Made by a program: the position numbers and the translations under genes. Below are positions 16,601 through 26,114 of a stretch of 64,000 nt of DNA, piece after piece. How positions within the stretch are numbered: the first letter of the stretch is position 1; every line of letters begins with the position of its first letter. The notes under the pieces are model-generated. The model was not told the DNA's origin. It saw only the letters and a list, made by a program, of their open reading frames with translations, and made no database searches. This DNA is from Microbacterium sufflavum (lineage in GTDB: Bacteria > Actinomycetota > Actinomycetes > Actinomycetales > Microbacteriaceae). The DNA is taken from contig NZ_CP078076.1 in assembly GCF_023101165.1 (NCBI RefSeq), forward strand, positions 3,100,001 to 3,164,000. Reading direction: 5' to 3'.

Positions 16601-18268
16601 ATGATGTCATCCATGGAGAACACATCCGTCCCCGAGAACACCGTCGTCCTCGACGTCCGCGGCCTCACCGTGACCCTCGACGGCTCGCGCGGACCCCAGC
16701 GCGTGGTCGACGGCATCGACCTCACCGTGCACCGCGGCGAGGTGTTCGCCCTGCTCGGCGAGTCCGGCTCCGGCAAGTCGATGACGGCGCGCGCGATCAT
16801 GGGCCTCATCGACAACGGCACCGTGGAGGCCGCGACCCTCTCCCTCGGCGACACCGACCTGCTCACCGTCACGCCGGAGCAGCATCGGCGCCTGCGCGGC
16901 GTCCGGGTGAGCCTCGTGATGCAGGACGCTCTCTCCGCACTCAACCCCGTGCTCAGCATCGGCGACCAGATCATCGACCTGATCCGCGCGCACACGCCCG
17001 TCGGTCGTCGCGAAGCCGAGGCGCGCGCCGTCGAACTGCTCACCCTGGTCGGCATCCCCAGCCCGGAGAAGCGCGTCCGCGACTACCCGCACCAGTTCTC
17101 CGGCGGACAGCGGCAGCGCATCCTGATCGCGATGGCCATCGCGCTCGACCCCGACCTGATCATCGCCGACGAGCCGACCACCGCCCTCGACGTCACGGTG
17201 CAGGCGCAGGTCCTCGACCTGCTGCTGTCGCTGCGCGACCGCCTCGGCATGGGCGTCCTCCTGATCACCCACGACCTCGGCGTCGTGATGGAGGTCGCCG
17301 ACCGGGTCGCCGTGATGCGCACCGGGCGCATCGTGGAGTCCGGTCCGGCGGACGACGTGCTCACCGCACCCCAGCATCCGTACACGCTGCAGCTGCTCGA
17401 CTCGATGCCGCAGGACGTGAGCGCCGCGGCGGACGATGACGGCTCCGCGCCGATCCTGGAGGGACGAGGACTCGAGCGCACGTTCCGCTCCGGGAGCGGA
17501 CGACGCGCACACCGCGTCACGGCCGTCGGCGGCGTCGACCTCTCCCTGCGCAGCGGCGAGATCCTCGCGATCGTCGGCGAGTCCGGCAGCGGCAAGTCCA
17601 CCCTGGCGCGCATGCTCGTCGGCCTCGACTCCCCCGACGCCGGCACACTGCGCTACCGGGACCAGGACGTGACGCGGGGTCGGCTGCGCGACCGCAAGGT
17701 GCTGCGCCGCGGCGTGCAGATGGTGTTCCAAGACCCGTACATGTCGCTGAACCCGCGCATGACCGTGCAGCAGATCATCGCCGAGCCGCTCGCCGCCACC
17801 CGCACCGGCACCCCGGCGTCGCGCCGCGAGCGGGTGGCCGAGCTGCTCGAGCTCGTCGGCCTCGACCCCGACATGGCCTCGCGCTTCCCGCACCAGTTCT
17901 CCGGCGGACAACGACAGCGGATCGGCATCGCCCGTGCCCTCGCGCTCGACCCCGATGTCCTGGTGTGCGACGAGCCGGTGTCGGCGCTCGACGTCTCCAT
18001 CCGCGCGCAGATCATCGACCTGCTGTGCGAGCTGCGCGAGCGTCTGGGCATGTCGATCGTGTTCATCGCGCACGACCTGTCCCTCGTGCGGCACATCGCC
18101 GACCGCGTCGCCGTGATGTACCTCGGCGACATGGTCGAAGTCGGCGACACGGAGGAGGTCTACCGGCACCCCGCGCACCCGTACACGCAGGCGCTGCTGT
18201 CGGCCATCCCGCCGCAGACGCGCGCCGAGCGGGGCATGCTCCAGCGACGCACGCGGCTGTCGGCCTGA
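16601..18268 (+). CDS. Fused DppD-DppF type peptide ABC transporter ATPase
   Basis: A 555-residue protein with two complete ABC domains. Domain 1 has Walker A GESGSGKS (around 50), signature FSGGQRQR, Walker B LIIADEPTTALD and the switch His in LLITHD. Domain 2 has GESGSGKST, FSGGQRQR, VLVCDEPVSALD and VFIAHD. Each ends in the HPYT.QLL segment typical of Opp/Dpp ATPases. One chain replaces the usual DppD/DppF pair. It is divergent from the minus-strand operon that encodes the matching permeases and binding protein. ATG 16601 is chosen because AGGA lies seven bases upstream; ATGs at 16604 and 16613 are alternatives. Confidence 0.92.
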   Translation: MMSSMENTSVPENTVVLDVRGLTVTLDGSRGPQRVVDGIDLTVHRGEVFALLGESGSGKSMTARAIMGLIDNGTVEAATLSLGDTDLLTVTPEQHRRLRGVRVSLVMQDALSALNPVLSIGDQIIDLIRAHTPVGRREAEARAVELLTLVGIPSPEKRVRDYPHQFSGGQRQRILIAMAIALDPDLIIADEPTTALDVTVQAQVLDLLLSLRDRLGMGVLLITHDLGVVMEVADRVAVMRTGRIVESGPADDVLTAPQHPYTLQLLDSMPQDVSAAADDDGSAPILEGRGLERTFRSGSGRRAHRVTAVGGVDLSLRSGEILAIVGESGSGKSTLARMLVGLDSPDAGTLRYRDQDVTRGRLRDRKVLRRGVQMVFQDPYMSLNPRMTVQQIIAEPLAATRTGTPASRRERVAELLELVGLDPDMASRFPHQFSGGQRQRIGIARALALDPDVLVCDEPVSALDVSIRAQIIDLLCELRERLGMSIVFIAHDLSLVRHIADRVAVMYLGDMVEVGDTEEVYRHPAHPYTQALLSAIPPQTRAERGMLQRRTRLSA

Positions 18269-18278
18269 GCGCCGCAGC

Positions 18279-18968
18279 TCAGCCGGCGGGACGGACGGTC
18301 AGGTCGGTGAGGTGGGCGTCACGCGGAAGGTCGAGCGCCGTGAGGATCGTGGTCGCCACCGCGTCCGGGGTGATGAAGCGCGACGCGTCGTACTCCGCCC
18401 CTTCCTGTCGGTGCACCCGCTCCTGCATCGGCGTGGCCGTGCGGCCGGGGTAGATCGAGGTCACGCGCACGCCGTGCTCCGCCTCCTCCGCACGCAGCGC
18501 GTCGGCGAGGGCCCGCAGGCCGTGCTTCGATGCCGCATAGGCGGACCACTCCGGGTTCGCCCGGAGCCCGGCCCCGGAGTTGACGAACACCACGTGCCCG
18601 CGCGACACCCGCAGCACCGGCAGCAGCAGGCGCGTCAGCTCCGCGGGCGCGACCAGGTTGACGGCGAGCTGCTGCTCCCACAGGGCGGGTGTGAGCTCGC
18701 CCACGGCACCGAGGTCCACGACACCGGCGGCGTGCACGAGACCGTCGAGACGGTCGGGCAGGCTCTGCTTCGACAGCGCCCACGAGAGCCGCCCCGGCTG
18801 CGCGAGGTCGCCCACGATCGCCGTGGCACCGGGGAGCTCGTCGGAGATCTGCCGCGCCCTCCCCGCGTCGCGCGCCAGCACGACCACGTGGTCGCCGCGC
18901 TCGAGGAGACGACGGGCGAGAACGGCGCCGATACCGGAACCGGCGCCGGTCACCAGATGGGCGGCCAC
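18279..18968 (-). CDS. Short-chain dehydrogenase/reductase (classical SDR)
   Basis: A 229-residue classical SDR. The cofactor motif is TGAGSGIG (7-14). HAAGVVD occupies the NAG-motif position, the catalytic Ser lies in FVNSGAG, and the Tyr-Lys pair is YAASK. SIYPGRTATPM follows, as in many SDRs. Substrate unknown. The GTG start follows the rsfS stop by one base (TGA-G-GTG), making it the distal member of the long minus-strand core unit. It converges with the fused ATPase gene, only 10 bases separating the stops. A weak six-base-pair hairpin (18265-18270 with 18277-18282) spans both stops and is the only terminator candidate there. Confidence 0.88.
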   Translation of the reverse strand: MAAHLVTGAGSGIGAVLARRLLERGDHVVVLARDAGRARQISDELPGATAIVGDLAQPGRLSWALSKQSLPDRLDGLVHAAGVVDLGAVGELTPALWEQQLAVNLVAPAELTRLLLPVLRVSRGHVVFVNSGAGLRANPEWSAYAASKHGLRALADALRAEEAEHGVRVTSIYPGRTATPMQERVHRQEGAEYDASRFITPDAVATTILTALDLPRDAHLTDLTVRPAG

Positions 18969-18969
18969 C

Positions 18970-19350
18970 TCAGCCCGCGTCTGCAGCGGTCTCGACGACG
19001 TCGAGCGGGATCACGGGGCAGTCCTTCCACAGGCGCTCGAGCCCGTAGTAGACGCGCTCCTCCTGATGGAAGACGTGCACGATCAGGTCGCCGAAGTCGA
19101 GCAGCACCCACCGCGCCTCCGCGCGGCCCTCGCGGCGCACGCGCTTGTGGCCGGACTCGACCAGGCGGTCCTCGATCTCGTCGGCGATCGCGGCGACGTT
19201 GCGCTCGCTGTTGCCCGTGACGAGCAGGAAGATGTCGACGAGCGGAAGAGGCTCGGAGACGTTGAGCGCCACCAGGTCTTCCCCGCCCTTCGCGACGGCG
19301 GCTTCGGCGGCGATGCGCAGCATCTCTTCGGCGGTTTCAGGTGATTGCAT
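18970..19350 (-). CDS. rsfS: Ribosomal silencing factor RsfS
   Basis: A 126-residue RsfS/YbeB/Iojap protein, which binds ribosomal protein uL14 and blocks subunit joining in starvation. Diagnostic segments are DLVALNVSEPLPLVDIFLLVTG, NSERNVAAIADEIEDRL, and the C-terminal WVLLDFGDLIVHVFHQEER then YYGLERLWKD. Length and order are standard. The ATG overlaps the upstream stop by one base (TGATG). The position downstream of nadD, separated by one variable membrane protein, is the common actinobacterial arrangement. Confidence 0.95.
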   Translation of the reverse strand: MQSPETAEEMLRIAAEAAVAKGGEDLVALNVSEPLPLVDIFLLVTGNSERNVAAIADEIEDRLVESGHKRVRREGRAEARWVLLDFGDLIVHVFHQEERVYYGLERLWKDCPVIPLDVVETAADAG

Positions 19351-20501
19351 CAGAACACATTCGTGGTGAAGGCGACGACCAGCGCCACACCCAGCGCGAG
19401 AGCGAGGCCACCGGCGACGATCGCCAGGATCAGCATCAGCCGATTGCCCTTCTCGGGCGCGGGCGGACGGATGACCTCGCCGGCGGGCTTGATGGTGCTG
19501 ACAGCCGAGCTGGCAGCGATGGGGGTGGGCGAGGACGCCGGAGGCAGCTCCCCGTCGATGAGGACGGCGTCGACATCCTTGCCGTCGGCGGTGCCGTGTG
19601 CGTGGCCCTGCGAGCCGATGCCCTTCGGCAGCTCATAGGAACCCGTGATGAGGATCTCCCCCGTCGACGCGACGGGCCCGGACAGCGACCCCTCCCCGGG
19701 CGACGGCGTGAAGATCAGCGCGTTGGGCGAGCGGTGCGAGCCGCCCGAGTCGTTGGACGTGAGCAGCTCGTCGAAGGACGGCCGGAACGACGCGGGCTTC
19801 GCCGGCTCCTCGGCGGCCAGCACGCCCTCGCCGAACGCAGGGCTCACGGTGGGACGCTCGCCGTCGGCGACCTCGCCGCGGTCGTCGTCCTGATCGGCGA
19901 GCAGGTCGTCGCGCTCGTCCGTCGACCCGGTCTCGACCTCGTCGGCCTCCGCGGTGCCGGGGACGCCGAGCAACTCGGCCACGTCGACCGGTTCCGGTTC
20001 CGCCGGCTCGGCGAGCGGCACGCTCCCGGCGGACTCGACGGCGTCGGCGGCGCTCACCGGCTCGATCGACACCTCGTCGTCGGCGTCGTCGTCGTCGACC
20101 TCGTCATCCGCCGGGGCCGATGGCGAGGAGAAGTCGGGGATGCCCGAGACGATCGACGAGTCGTCGTCCGACTCCTCTGCGCGGGGGGCGGTGTCGCGGT
20201 CGTCCTCGGTCGCCTCGGCTCCCACCACCGGCACGGATGCGGTCTTGATCTTCTCCTGCTCACGCGCCTGGCGACGGGTGAGCGGTGCGGCACCGAGGTC
20301 GACCGCGGAGTCGGCCACCGGGGCCGGCGCCACGGGGGCGGGCTCGGCCGCGCGGGGAAGCGGGGCCGCCGGCGGAGTCGCGTTCGCCGCCTCCGCAGCG
20401 GCCTCGGCCTGCTCCTCCGTGATGACCGGGGTGGATCCAGTCAACCGGATCTCCCGCAGCTGCTTCCGCGTGAGCGGACCTCGCTGATCCGATGTGCTCA
20501 T
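19350..20501 (-). CDS. Acidic disordered protein with C-terminal TM anchor
   Basis: A 383-residue protein between nadD and rsfS. The N-terminus holds two related short motifs, [10 protein letters not shown] (near 11) and [10 protein letters not shown] (near 74), joined by an Ala/Pro linker. The middle is highly acidic and low in complexity ([13 protein letters not shown] and similar). A hydrophobic helix (about 355-378, [11 protein letters not shown] to ALVVAFTT) ends the chain, so the bulk is probably cytoplasmic and tail-anchored. I recognise only the genomic position, which is typical of Microbacteriaceae. ATG 20501 overlaps the nadD stop by four bases. Function unknown; the paired LTRxQ motifs may be a docking element. 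Confidence 0.75.
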   Translation of the reverse strand: MSTSDQRGPLTRKQLREIRLTGSTPVITEEQAEAAAEAANATPPAAPLPRAAEPAPVAPAPVADSAVDLGAAPLTRRQAREQEKIKTASVPVVGAEATEDDRDTAPRAEESDDDSSIVSGIPDFSSPSAPADDEVDDDDADDEVSIEPVSAADAVESAGSVPLAEPAEPEPVDVAELLGVPGTAEADEVETGSTDERDDLLADQDDDRGEVADGERPTVSPAFGEGVLAAEEPAKPASFRPSFDELLTSNDSGGSHRSPNALIFTPSPGEGSLSGPVASTGEILITGSYELPKGIGSQGHAHGTADGKDVDAVLIDGELPPASSPTPIAASSAVSTIKPAGEVIRPPAPEKGNRLMLILAIVAGGLALALGVALVVAFTTNVF

Positions 20502-21100
20502 TCCTTGCTCCGATACAGATGGTGCTTCGCGATGTACTGGACGACGCCGTCGGGGACGAGGTACCAGACCGGTTGATCGTCGCGGACTCGCTCTCGGCAG
20601 TCCGTCGACGAGATCGACAGCGCCGGCACCTCCAGCTGGCTGACGTCGTCGCTCGGGAGGCCGTCGATGCTCAGAACGTGTCCTGGGCGGGAGACCGCGA
20701 CGAAGTGGGCCAGTTCCCACAGTTCATCATGGTCTCTCCAACTGAGAATTTGCGCCACGGCGTCGGCGCCGCTGATGAAGAACAGCTCCGCGTCGGGCCG
20801 CTGAGCCTTGAGATCGCGGAGCGTGTCGATCGTGTAGGTGGGGCCGGCGCGATCGATGTCGACCCGGCTCACCGTGAACCGGGGGTTCGACGCGGTCGCG
20901 ATGACGGTCATGAGATAGCGGTGCTCACTGGGCGTGACCTCCGCCTTCTGCCACGGCCGTCCGGTGGGAACGAAGACCACCTCGTCGAGATCGAAGGAGT
21001 GCGCGACCTCGCTGGCGGCGACCAGGTGGCCGTGATGGATCGGGTCGAAGGTGCCGCCCATCACGCCGATGCGCGGTGCGCGCGTGGTCGCAGTGCTCAT
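20498..21100 (-). CDS. nadD: Nicotinate-nucleotide adenylyltransferase
   Basis: A 200-residue NadD, which adenylates nicotinate mononucleotide in NAD synthesis. The nucleotidyltransferase signature [12 protein letters not shown] lies near 15-26. [10 protein letters not shown] and the ISSTDCRER segment (the ISSTxIR motif with Cys in place of Ile) are also characteristic. The ATG at 21100 is chosen because family similarity begins just after it; a longer in-frame start would add an arginine-rich tail that overlaps the upstream gene. The upstream 74-residue gene ends seven bases before it. Confidence 0.95.
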   Translation of the reverse strand: MSTATTRAPRIGVMGGTFDPIHHGHLVAASEVAHSFDLDEVVFVPTGRPWQKAEVTPSEHRYLMTVIATASNPRFTVSRVDIDRAGPTYTIDTLRDLKAQRPDAELFFISGADAVAQILSWRDHDELWELAHFVAVSRPGHVLSIDGLPSDDVSQLEVPALSISSTDCRERVRDDQPVWYLVPDGVVQYIAKHHLYRSKE

Positions 21101-21107
21101 GAAAGGC

Positions 21108-21332
21108 CTAGTGGCCGTGTCCCGCCTCGTGGCCGTCCTTGCCGTGCTTCGCCGCCCAGGCCTCCGCCTTCGCCGAGTGACGGTTCGCCACATTCTTGTA
21201 CGACAGCGTGACGAACCCGAGAGCGGCGAACACGATCGCGGCGATGACTCCGAAGATCAGGGTGTCGAGCGCGACGTTGCCGTGGTGCTCGGTCTCTGCG
21301 GCGGCCATCGCGATCTGTGCGACGAGGTTCAT
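21108..21332 (-). CDS. Small membrane protein with His-rich tail
   Basis: A 74-residue protein with one TM helix (about 22-42, [17 protein letters not shown]) and a basic, histidine-rich C-terminus ending in DGHEAGHGH. The tail could bind a transition metal, but no known family motif is seen. It lies seven bases before nadD. The ATG at 21332 has a GGAGCAAGG segment upstream as ribosome binding site. A TAGACT -10 hexamer lies about 55 bases upstream. Function unknown. Confidence 0.72.
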   Translation of the reverse strand: MNLVAQIAMAAAETEHHGNVALDTLIFGVIAAIVFAALGFVTLSYKNVANRHSAKAEAWAAKHGKDGHEAGHGH

Positions 21333-21386
21333 CCTTGCTCCGTTTCGTGGCGTGCTGTCTCGGGTGTCGGGGATGCAGCGTCCCCC

Positions 21387-21392
21387 AGTCTA
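21387..21392 (-). promoter_or_regulatory. Candidate -10 element before the nadD-rsfS unit
   Basis: TAGACT reads on the minus strand at 21392-21387, between the proA stop and the 74-residue gene. Identical hexamers precede proA and valS in this window. No good -35 lies 16-18 bases upstream, so this is a tentative internal promoter. Confidence 0.35.
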
Positions 21393-21396
21393 GCCC

Positions 21397-22650
21397 TCAG
21401 CCGCGCGTCTGACCCGCCCCACGCGCGAGCCACTTCGTGCTGGTCAGCTCGGACAGTCCCATCGGCCCGCGGGCGTGCAGCTTCTGCGTCGAGATGCCGA
21501 CCTCGGCGCCGAATCCGAACTCCCCGCCGTCGGTGAAGCGCGTCGACGCGTTCACCATGACCACCGCGGAGTCCACCTCGGCCAGGAACCGCTCGGCGTT
21601 GCGGGTGTCGGTCGTGATGATCGACTCGGTGTGACCCGTGCTGTAGCGGCGGATGTGGTCGAGCGCGTCGTCGAGCGAGTCGACCACCTTCATCGCGATG
21701 TCCAGGCTGAGGTACTCGGTCGCCCAGTCCTCCTCGGTCGCCGGGATCACGGTGGCGACCAGCCCCGCGACGATGTCGTCGCCGTGGATCGCCACGCCCT
21801 CGCTCATGAGCGCGCTCGCGACGAGGGGGATCAGCCGCGGCGCGGCCTGCCGGTGCACGAGCACGGTCTCCACCGCGTTGCACACGCTCGGACGCTGCAC
21901 CTTGGCGTTCACCACGATGTCGCGCGCCCAGTCGTCTGGCGCGCTCTCGTCGAGCACGATGTGCACGTTGCCGGCGCCGGTCTCGATCACCGGCACGGTC
22001 GACTCCGTCACGACCGTCTCGATCAGGCCGGCACTGCCGCGGGGAACGAGCACGTCGATCAGACCGCGACCGTGCATGAGGGCCTTCGCGCCCTCGCGAC
22101 CGAAGTCGTCGACCGTCTGGATCGCCTCCGGGGTGACCCCGGCCCCCTCCAGAGCGCCACGCATGACCTCCACCAGCACGGTGTTCGAGTCGCGCGCGGC
22201 ACTGCCCCCGCGCAGCACCACGGCGTTGCCGGACCGCAGGGCGAGGGCGGCGATGTCGACCGTCACGTTCGGCCGGGCCTCGTAGATCGCACCGACCACG
22301 CCGAACGGCACCCGCACCTGCTCCAGCGCGACACCGTTGGGCATGCGGTGACCGCCGACCACGCGACCGACCGGGTCGGGCAGCGCCGCCACCTCGCGCA
22401 CCGCCGCGGCCAGCGCGGAGACCCGGCGCTCGTCGAGCCGCAGGCGATCGATCAGCGAGTCGCCGATGCCGTCCTCGCGGCCGCGGGCGATGTCGCGCCC
22501 ATTCGCCTCGATGATCCGCGGCGCGTTCTCCTCCAGAGCCAGGGCGATCGCCTCGAGAGCGCGCGCCTTGTCGTCGCTGGTGAGGCCGGCCGTGGCGCGG
22601 GAGGCCTCCTTCGCGCGCTCCAGGCGCGCCTGGGGGGTCGGGTCGGTCAT
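21397..22650 (-). CDS. proA: Glutamate-5-semialdehyde dehydrogenase
   Basis: A 417-residue ProA (gamma-glutamyl phosphate reductase), second step of proline synthesis. Characteristic segments are VPFGVVGAIYEARPNVTVD near 115-133, ALRSGNAVVLRGGSAA, and the catalytic-cysteine region RPSVCNAVET. FGFGAEVGISTQKLHARGPMG near the end is also typical. Length is standard. It lies nine bases after proB. A TAGACT hexamer overlapping the proB stop ends six bases before the ATG, so an internal leaderless transcript is possible besides the operon mRNA. Confidence 0.96.
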   Translation of the reverse strand: MTDPTPQARLERAKEASRATAGLTSDDKARALEAIALALEENAPRIIEANGRDIARGREDGIGDSLIDRLRLDERRVSALAAAVREVAALPDPVGRVVGGHRMPNGVALEQVRVPFGVVGAIYEARPNVTVDIAALALRSGNAVVLRGGSAARDSNTVLVEVMRGALEGAGVTPEAIQTVDDFGREGAKALMHGRGLIDVLVPRGSAGLIETVVTESTVPVIETGAGNVHIVLDESAPDDWARDIVVNAKVQRPSVCNAVETVLVHRQAAPRLIPLVASALMSEGVAIHGDDIVAGLVATVIPATEEDWATEYLSLDIAMKVVDSLDDALDHIRRYSTGHTESIITTDTRNAERFLAEVDSAVVMVNASTRFTDGGEFGFGAEVGISTQKLHARGPMGLSELTSTKWLARGAGQTRG

Positions 22651-22659
22651 CCGCCCAGT

Positions 22660-25028
<2,369 letters not shown>

Positions 25029-25045
25029 CTAGCGTGGTGCTGTGA

Positions 25046-25303
25046 TCACTCAGCAGCAGCGACGATGTTGACGACCTTGCGGCCGCCCTTCGCGCCGAAC
25101 TCGACCGCACCGGCGGCCAGAGCGAACAGCGTGTCGTCGCCACCACGGCCGACGTTCACGCCGGGGTGGAAGTGCGTGCCGCGCTGGCGGACGATGATCT
25201 CGCCGGCGAGGACCTGCTGACCGCCGAAGCGCTTCACACCGAGTCGCTGAGCGTTGGAGTCACGACCGTTGCGGGTGGAGCTTGCGCCCTTTTTGTGTGC
25301 CAT
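25046..25303 (-). CDS. rpmA: 50S ribosomal protein bL27
   Basis: An 85-residue bL27 with the conserved [21 protein letters not shown] start, [17 protein letters not shown] and [18 protein letters not shown] segments. The N-terminus reaches the peptidyl transferase centre in the ribosome. There is no Firmicutes-type cleavable N-terminal extension. It lies 19 bases after rplU. Confidence 0.98.
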   Translation of the reverse strand: MAHKKGASSTRNGRDSNAQRLGVKRFGGQQVLAGEIIVRQRGTHFHPGVNVGRGGDDTLFALAAGAVEFGAKGGRKVVNIVAAAE

Positions 25304-25322
25304 GTCCTGTGTCTCCTCGGTC

Positions 25323-25631
25323 TTACTTGATGCCGGTGATCTTGACGCGCGTGAGCTCCTGGCGGTGGCCCTGACGCTTCTTGTAGCCGGTCTTGTTCTT
25401 GTACTTCTGGATGACGATCTTCGGGCCGCGGAGGTTGCCCACGACCTCGGCCGTGACCTTGACCTTCGCCAGCGCGTCGGCGTCGGTGGTCACCGTGGCG
25501 CCGTCGACGAGCAGCACAGCGGGCAGCTCGATCTTCTCGCCCTGGGCCGCCTGAACACGGTCGAGCTGAACGATGGTGCCGACCTCGACCTTCTCCTGCC
25601 GGCCACCGGCGCGCACTACTGCGTAAACCAC
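25323..25631 (-). CDS. rplU: 50S ribosomal protein bL21
   Basis: A 102-residue bL21: [18 protein letters not shown] at the N-terminus and [21 protein letters not shown] at the C-terminus. The GTG at 25631 gives the family's usual length and has AGG seven bases upstream. A longer in-frame start would add 15 residues without homology. First gene of the rplU-rpmA-obgE-proB-proA unit, preceded by a good promoter and a leader of about 140 bases with a stable hairpin. Confidence 0.96.
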   Translation of the reverse strand: MVYAVVRAGGRQEKVEVGTIVQLDRVQAAQGEKIELPAVLLVDGATVTTDADALAKVKVTAEVVGNLRGPKIVIQKYKNKTGYKKRQGHRQELTRVKITGIK

Positions 25632-25689
25632 TTCATACCTGTTTCGTTGGGGAGCACGCGGCTCCGAGAATCTCACGGGAAGACTGTTG

Positions 25690-25727
25690 CTTGCATGCGT
25701 CGCTGGTACGACGGGCGCGAATGCAAG
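25690..25727 (-). ncRNA. Structured 5' leader element of rplU (candidate L21 leader)
   Basis: In the rplU 5' leader CTTGCAT (transcript positions 25727-25721) pairs with ATGCAAG (25696-25690), and inside it CGTCG pairs with CGACG around a six-base loop. The two-part hairpin is more stable than random sequence would suggest. Autogenous leaders upstream of rplU are known in other phyla, so this may bind bL21 or another product of the operon. That function is inference. Confidence 0.45.
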
Positions 25728-25777
25728 ACTCTCCGCATCGGCCGTCGAGGACGACGCGGCATGCGCACCAAGGGACT

Positions 25778-25806
25778 ACTTTACCGGATGCCGGAGCCCC
25801 TCGCAA
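25778..25806 (-). promoter_or_regulatory. Promoter of the rplU operon
   Basis: On the minus strand TTGCGA (25806-25801) and TAAAGT (25783-25778) are separated by exactly 17 bases, each with four of six consensus matches. This is the best sigma-70-type promoter on the left half of the window and predicts a start near 25771, leaving a leader of about 140 bases before rplU. Confidence 0.7.
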
Positions 25807-25844
25807 AGTGAGACCGGTCGCGCCTCCGGTCGTAGGCTGGCGAG

Positions 25845-26114
25845 GTGACCGTACTCGTCGACGACCCCCTCTGGCCGGCCCACGGACGCCTGTGGGCGCA
25901 CCTGGTCAGCGACACCGACCTCGACGAGCTGCACGACTTCGCCCGCGCGCACGGCATCCCAGCGCGCGCGTTCGACCTCGACCACTACGACGTCCCGGAG
26001 GACGCGGTGGCGCGGCTGATCGCCGGCGGCGCCCAGCACGTTCCGGGGAAGGAACTGGTGCGCCGCCTGATCGCGTCAGGCCTCCGGGTCCGCGGCCGCG
26101 ACCGGCTGCGCTGA
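25845..26114 (+). CDS. DUF4031 domain protein
   Basis: An 89-residue soluble protein of the DUF4031 family. It begins TVLVDDPLWPAHGRLWAHLVSD and continues with LDELHDFARAHGIPARAFDLDHYDVPE, the stretch by which the family is recognised. Function unknown. The GTG at 25845 lies six bases after a TAGGCT hexamer (25833-25838) with no Shine-Dalgarno sequence, so it may be leaderless. Its 3' end overlaps the convergent rne gene by 39 bases. Confidence 0.85.
   Translation: MTVLVDDPLWPAHGRLWAHLVSDTDLDELHDFARAHGIPARAFDLDHYDVPEDAVARLIAGGAQHVPGKELVRRLIASGLRVRGRDRLR

Noticed and set aside
18265..18282. Hairpin over the convergent stops of the fused ATPase and SDR genes
   Set aside because: Only six base pairs and no T tract; too weak to list as a terminator.
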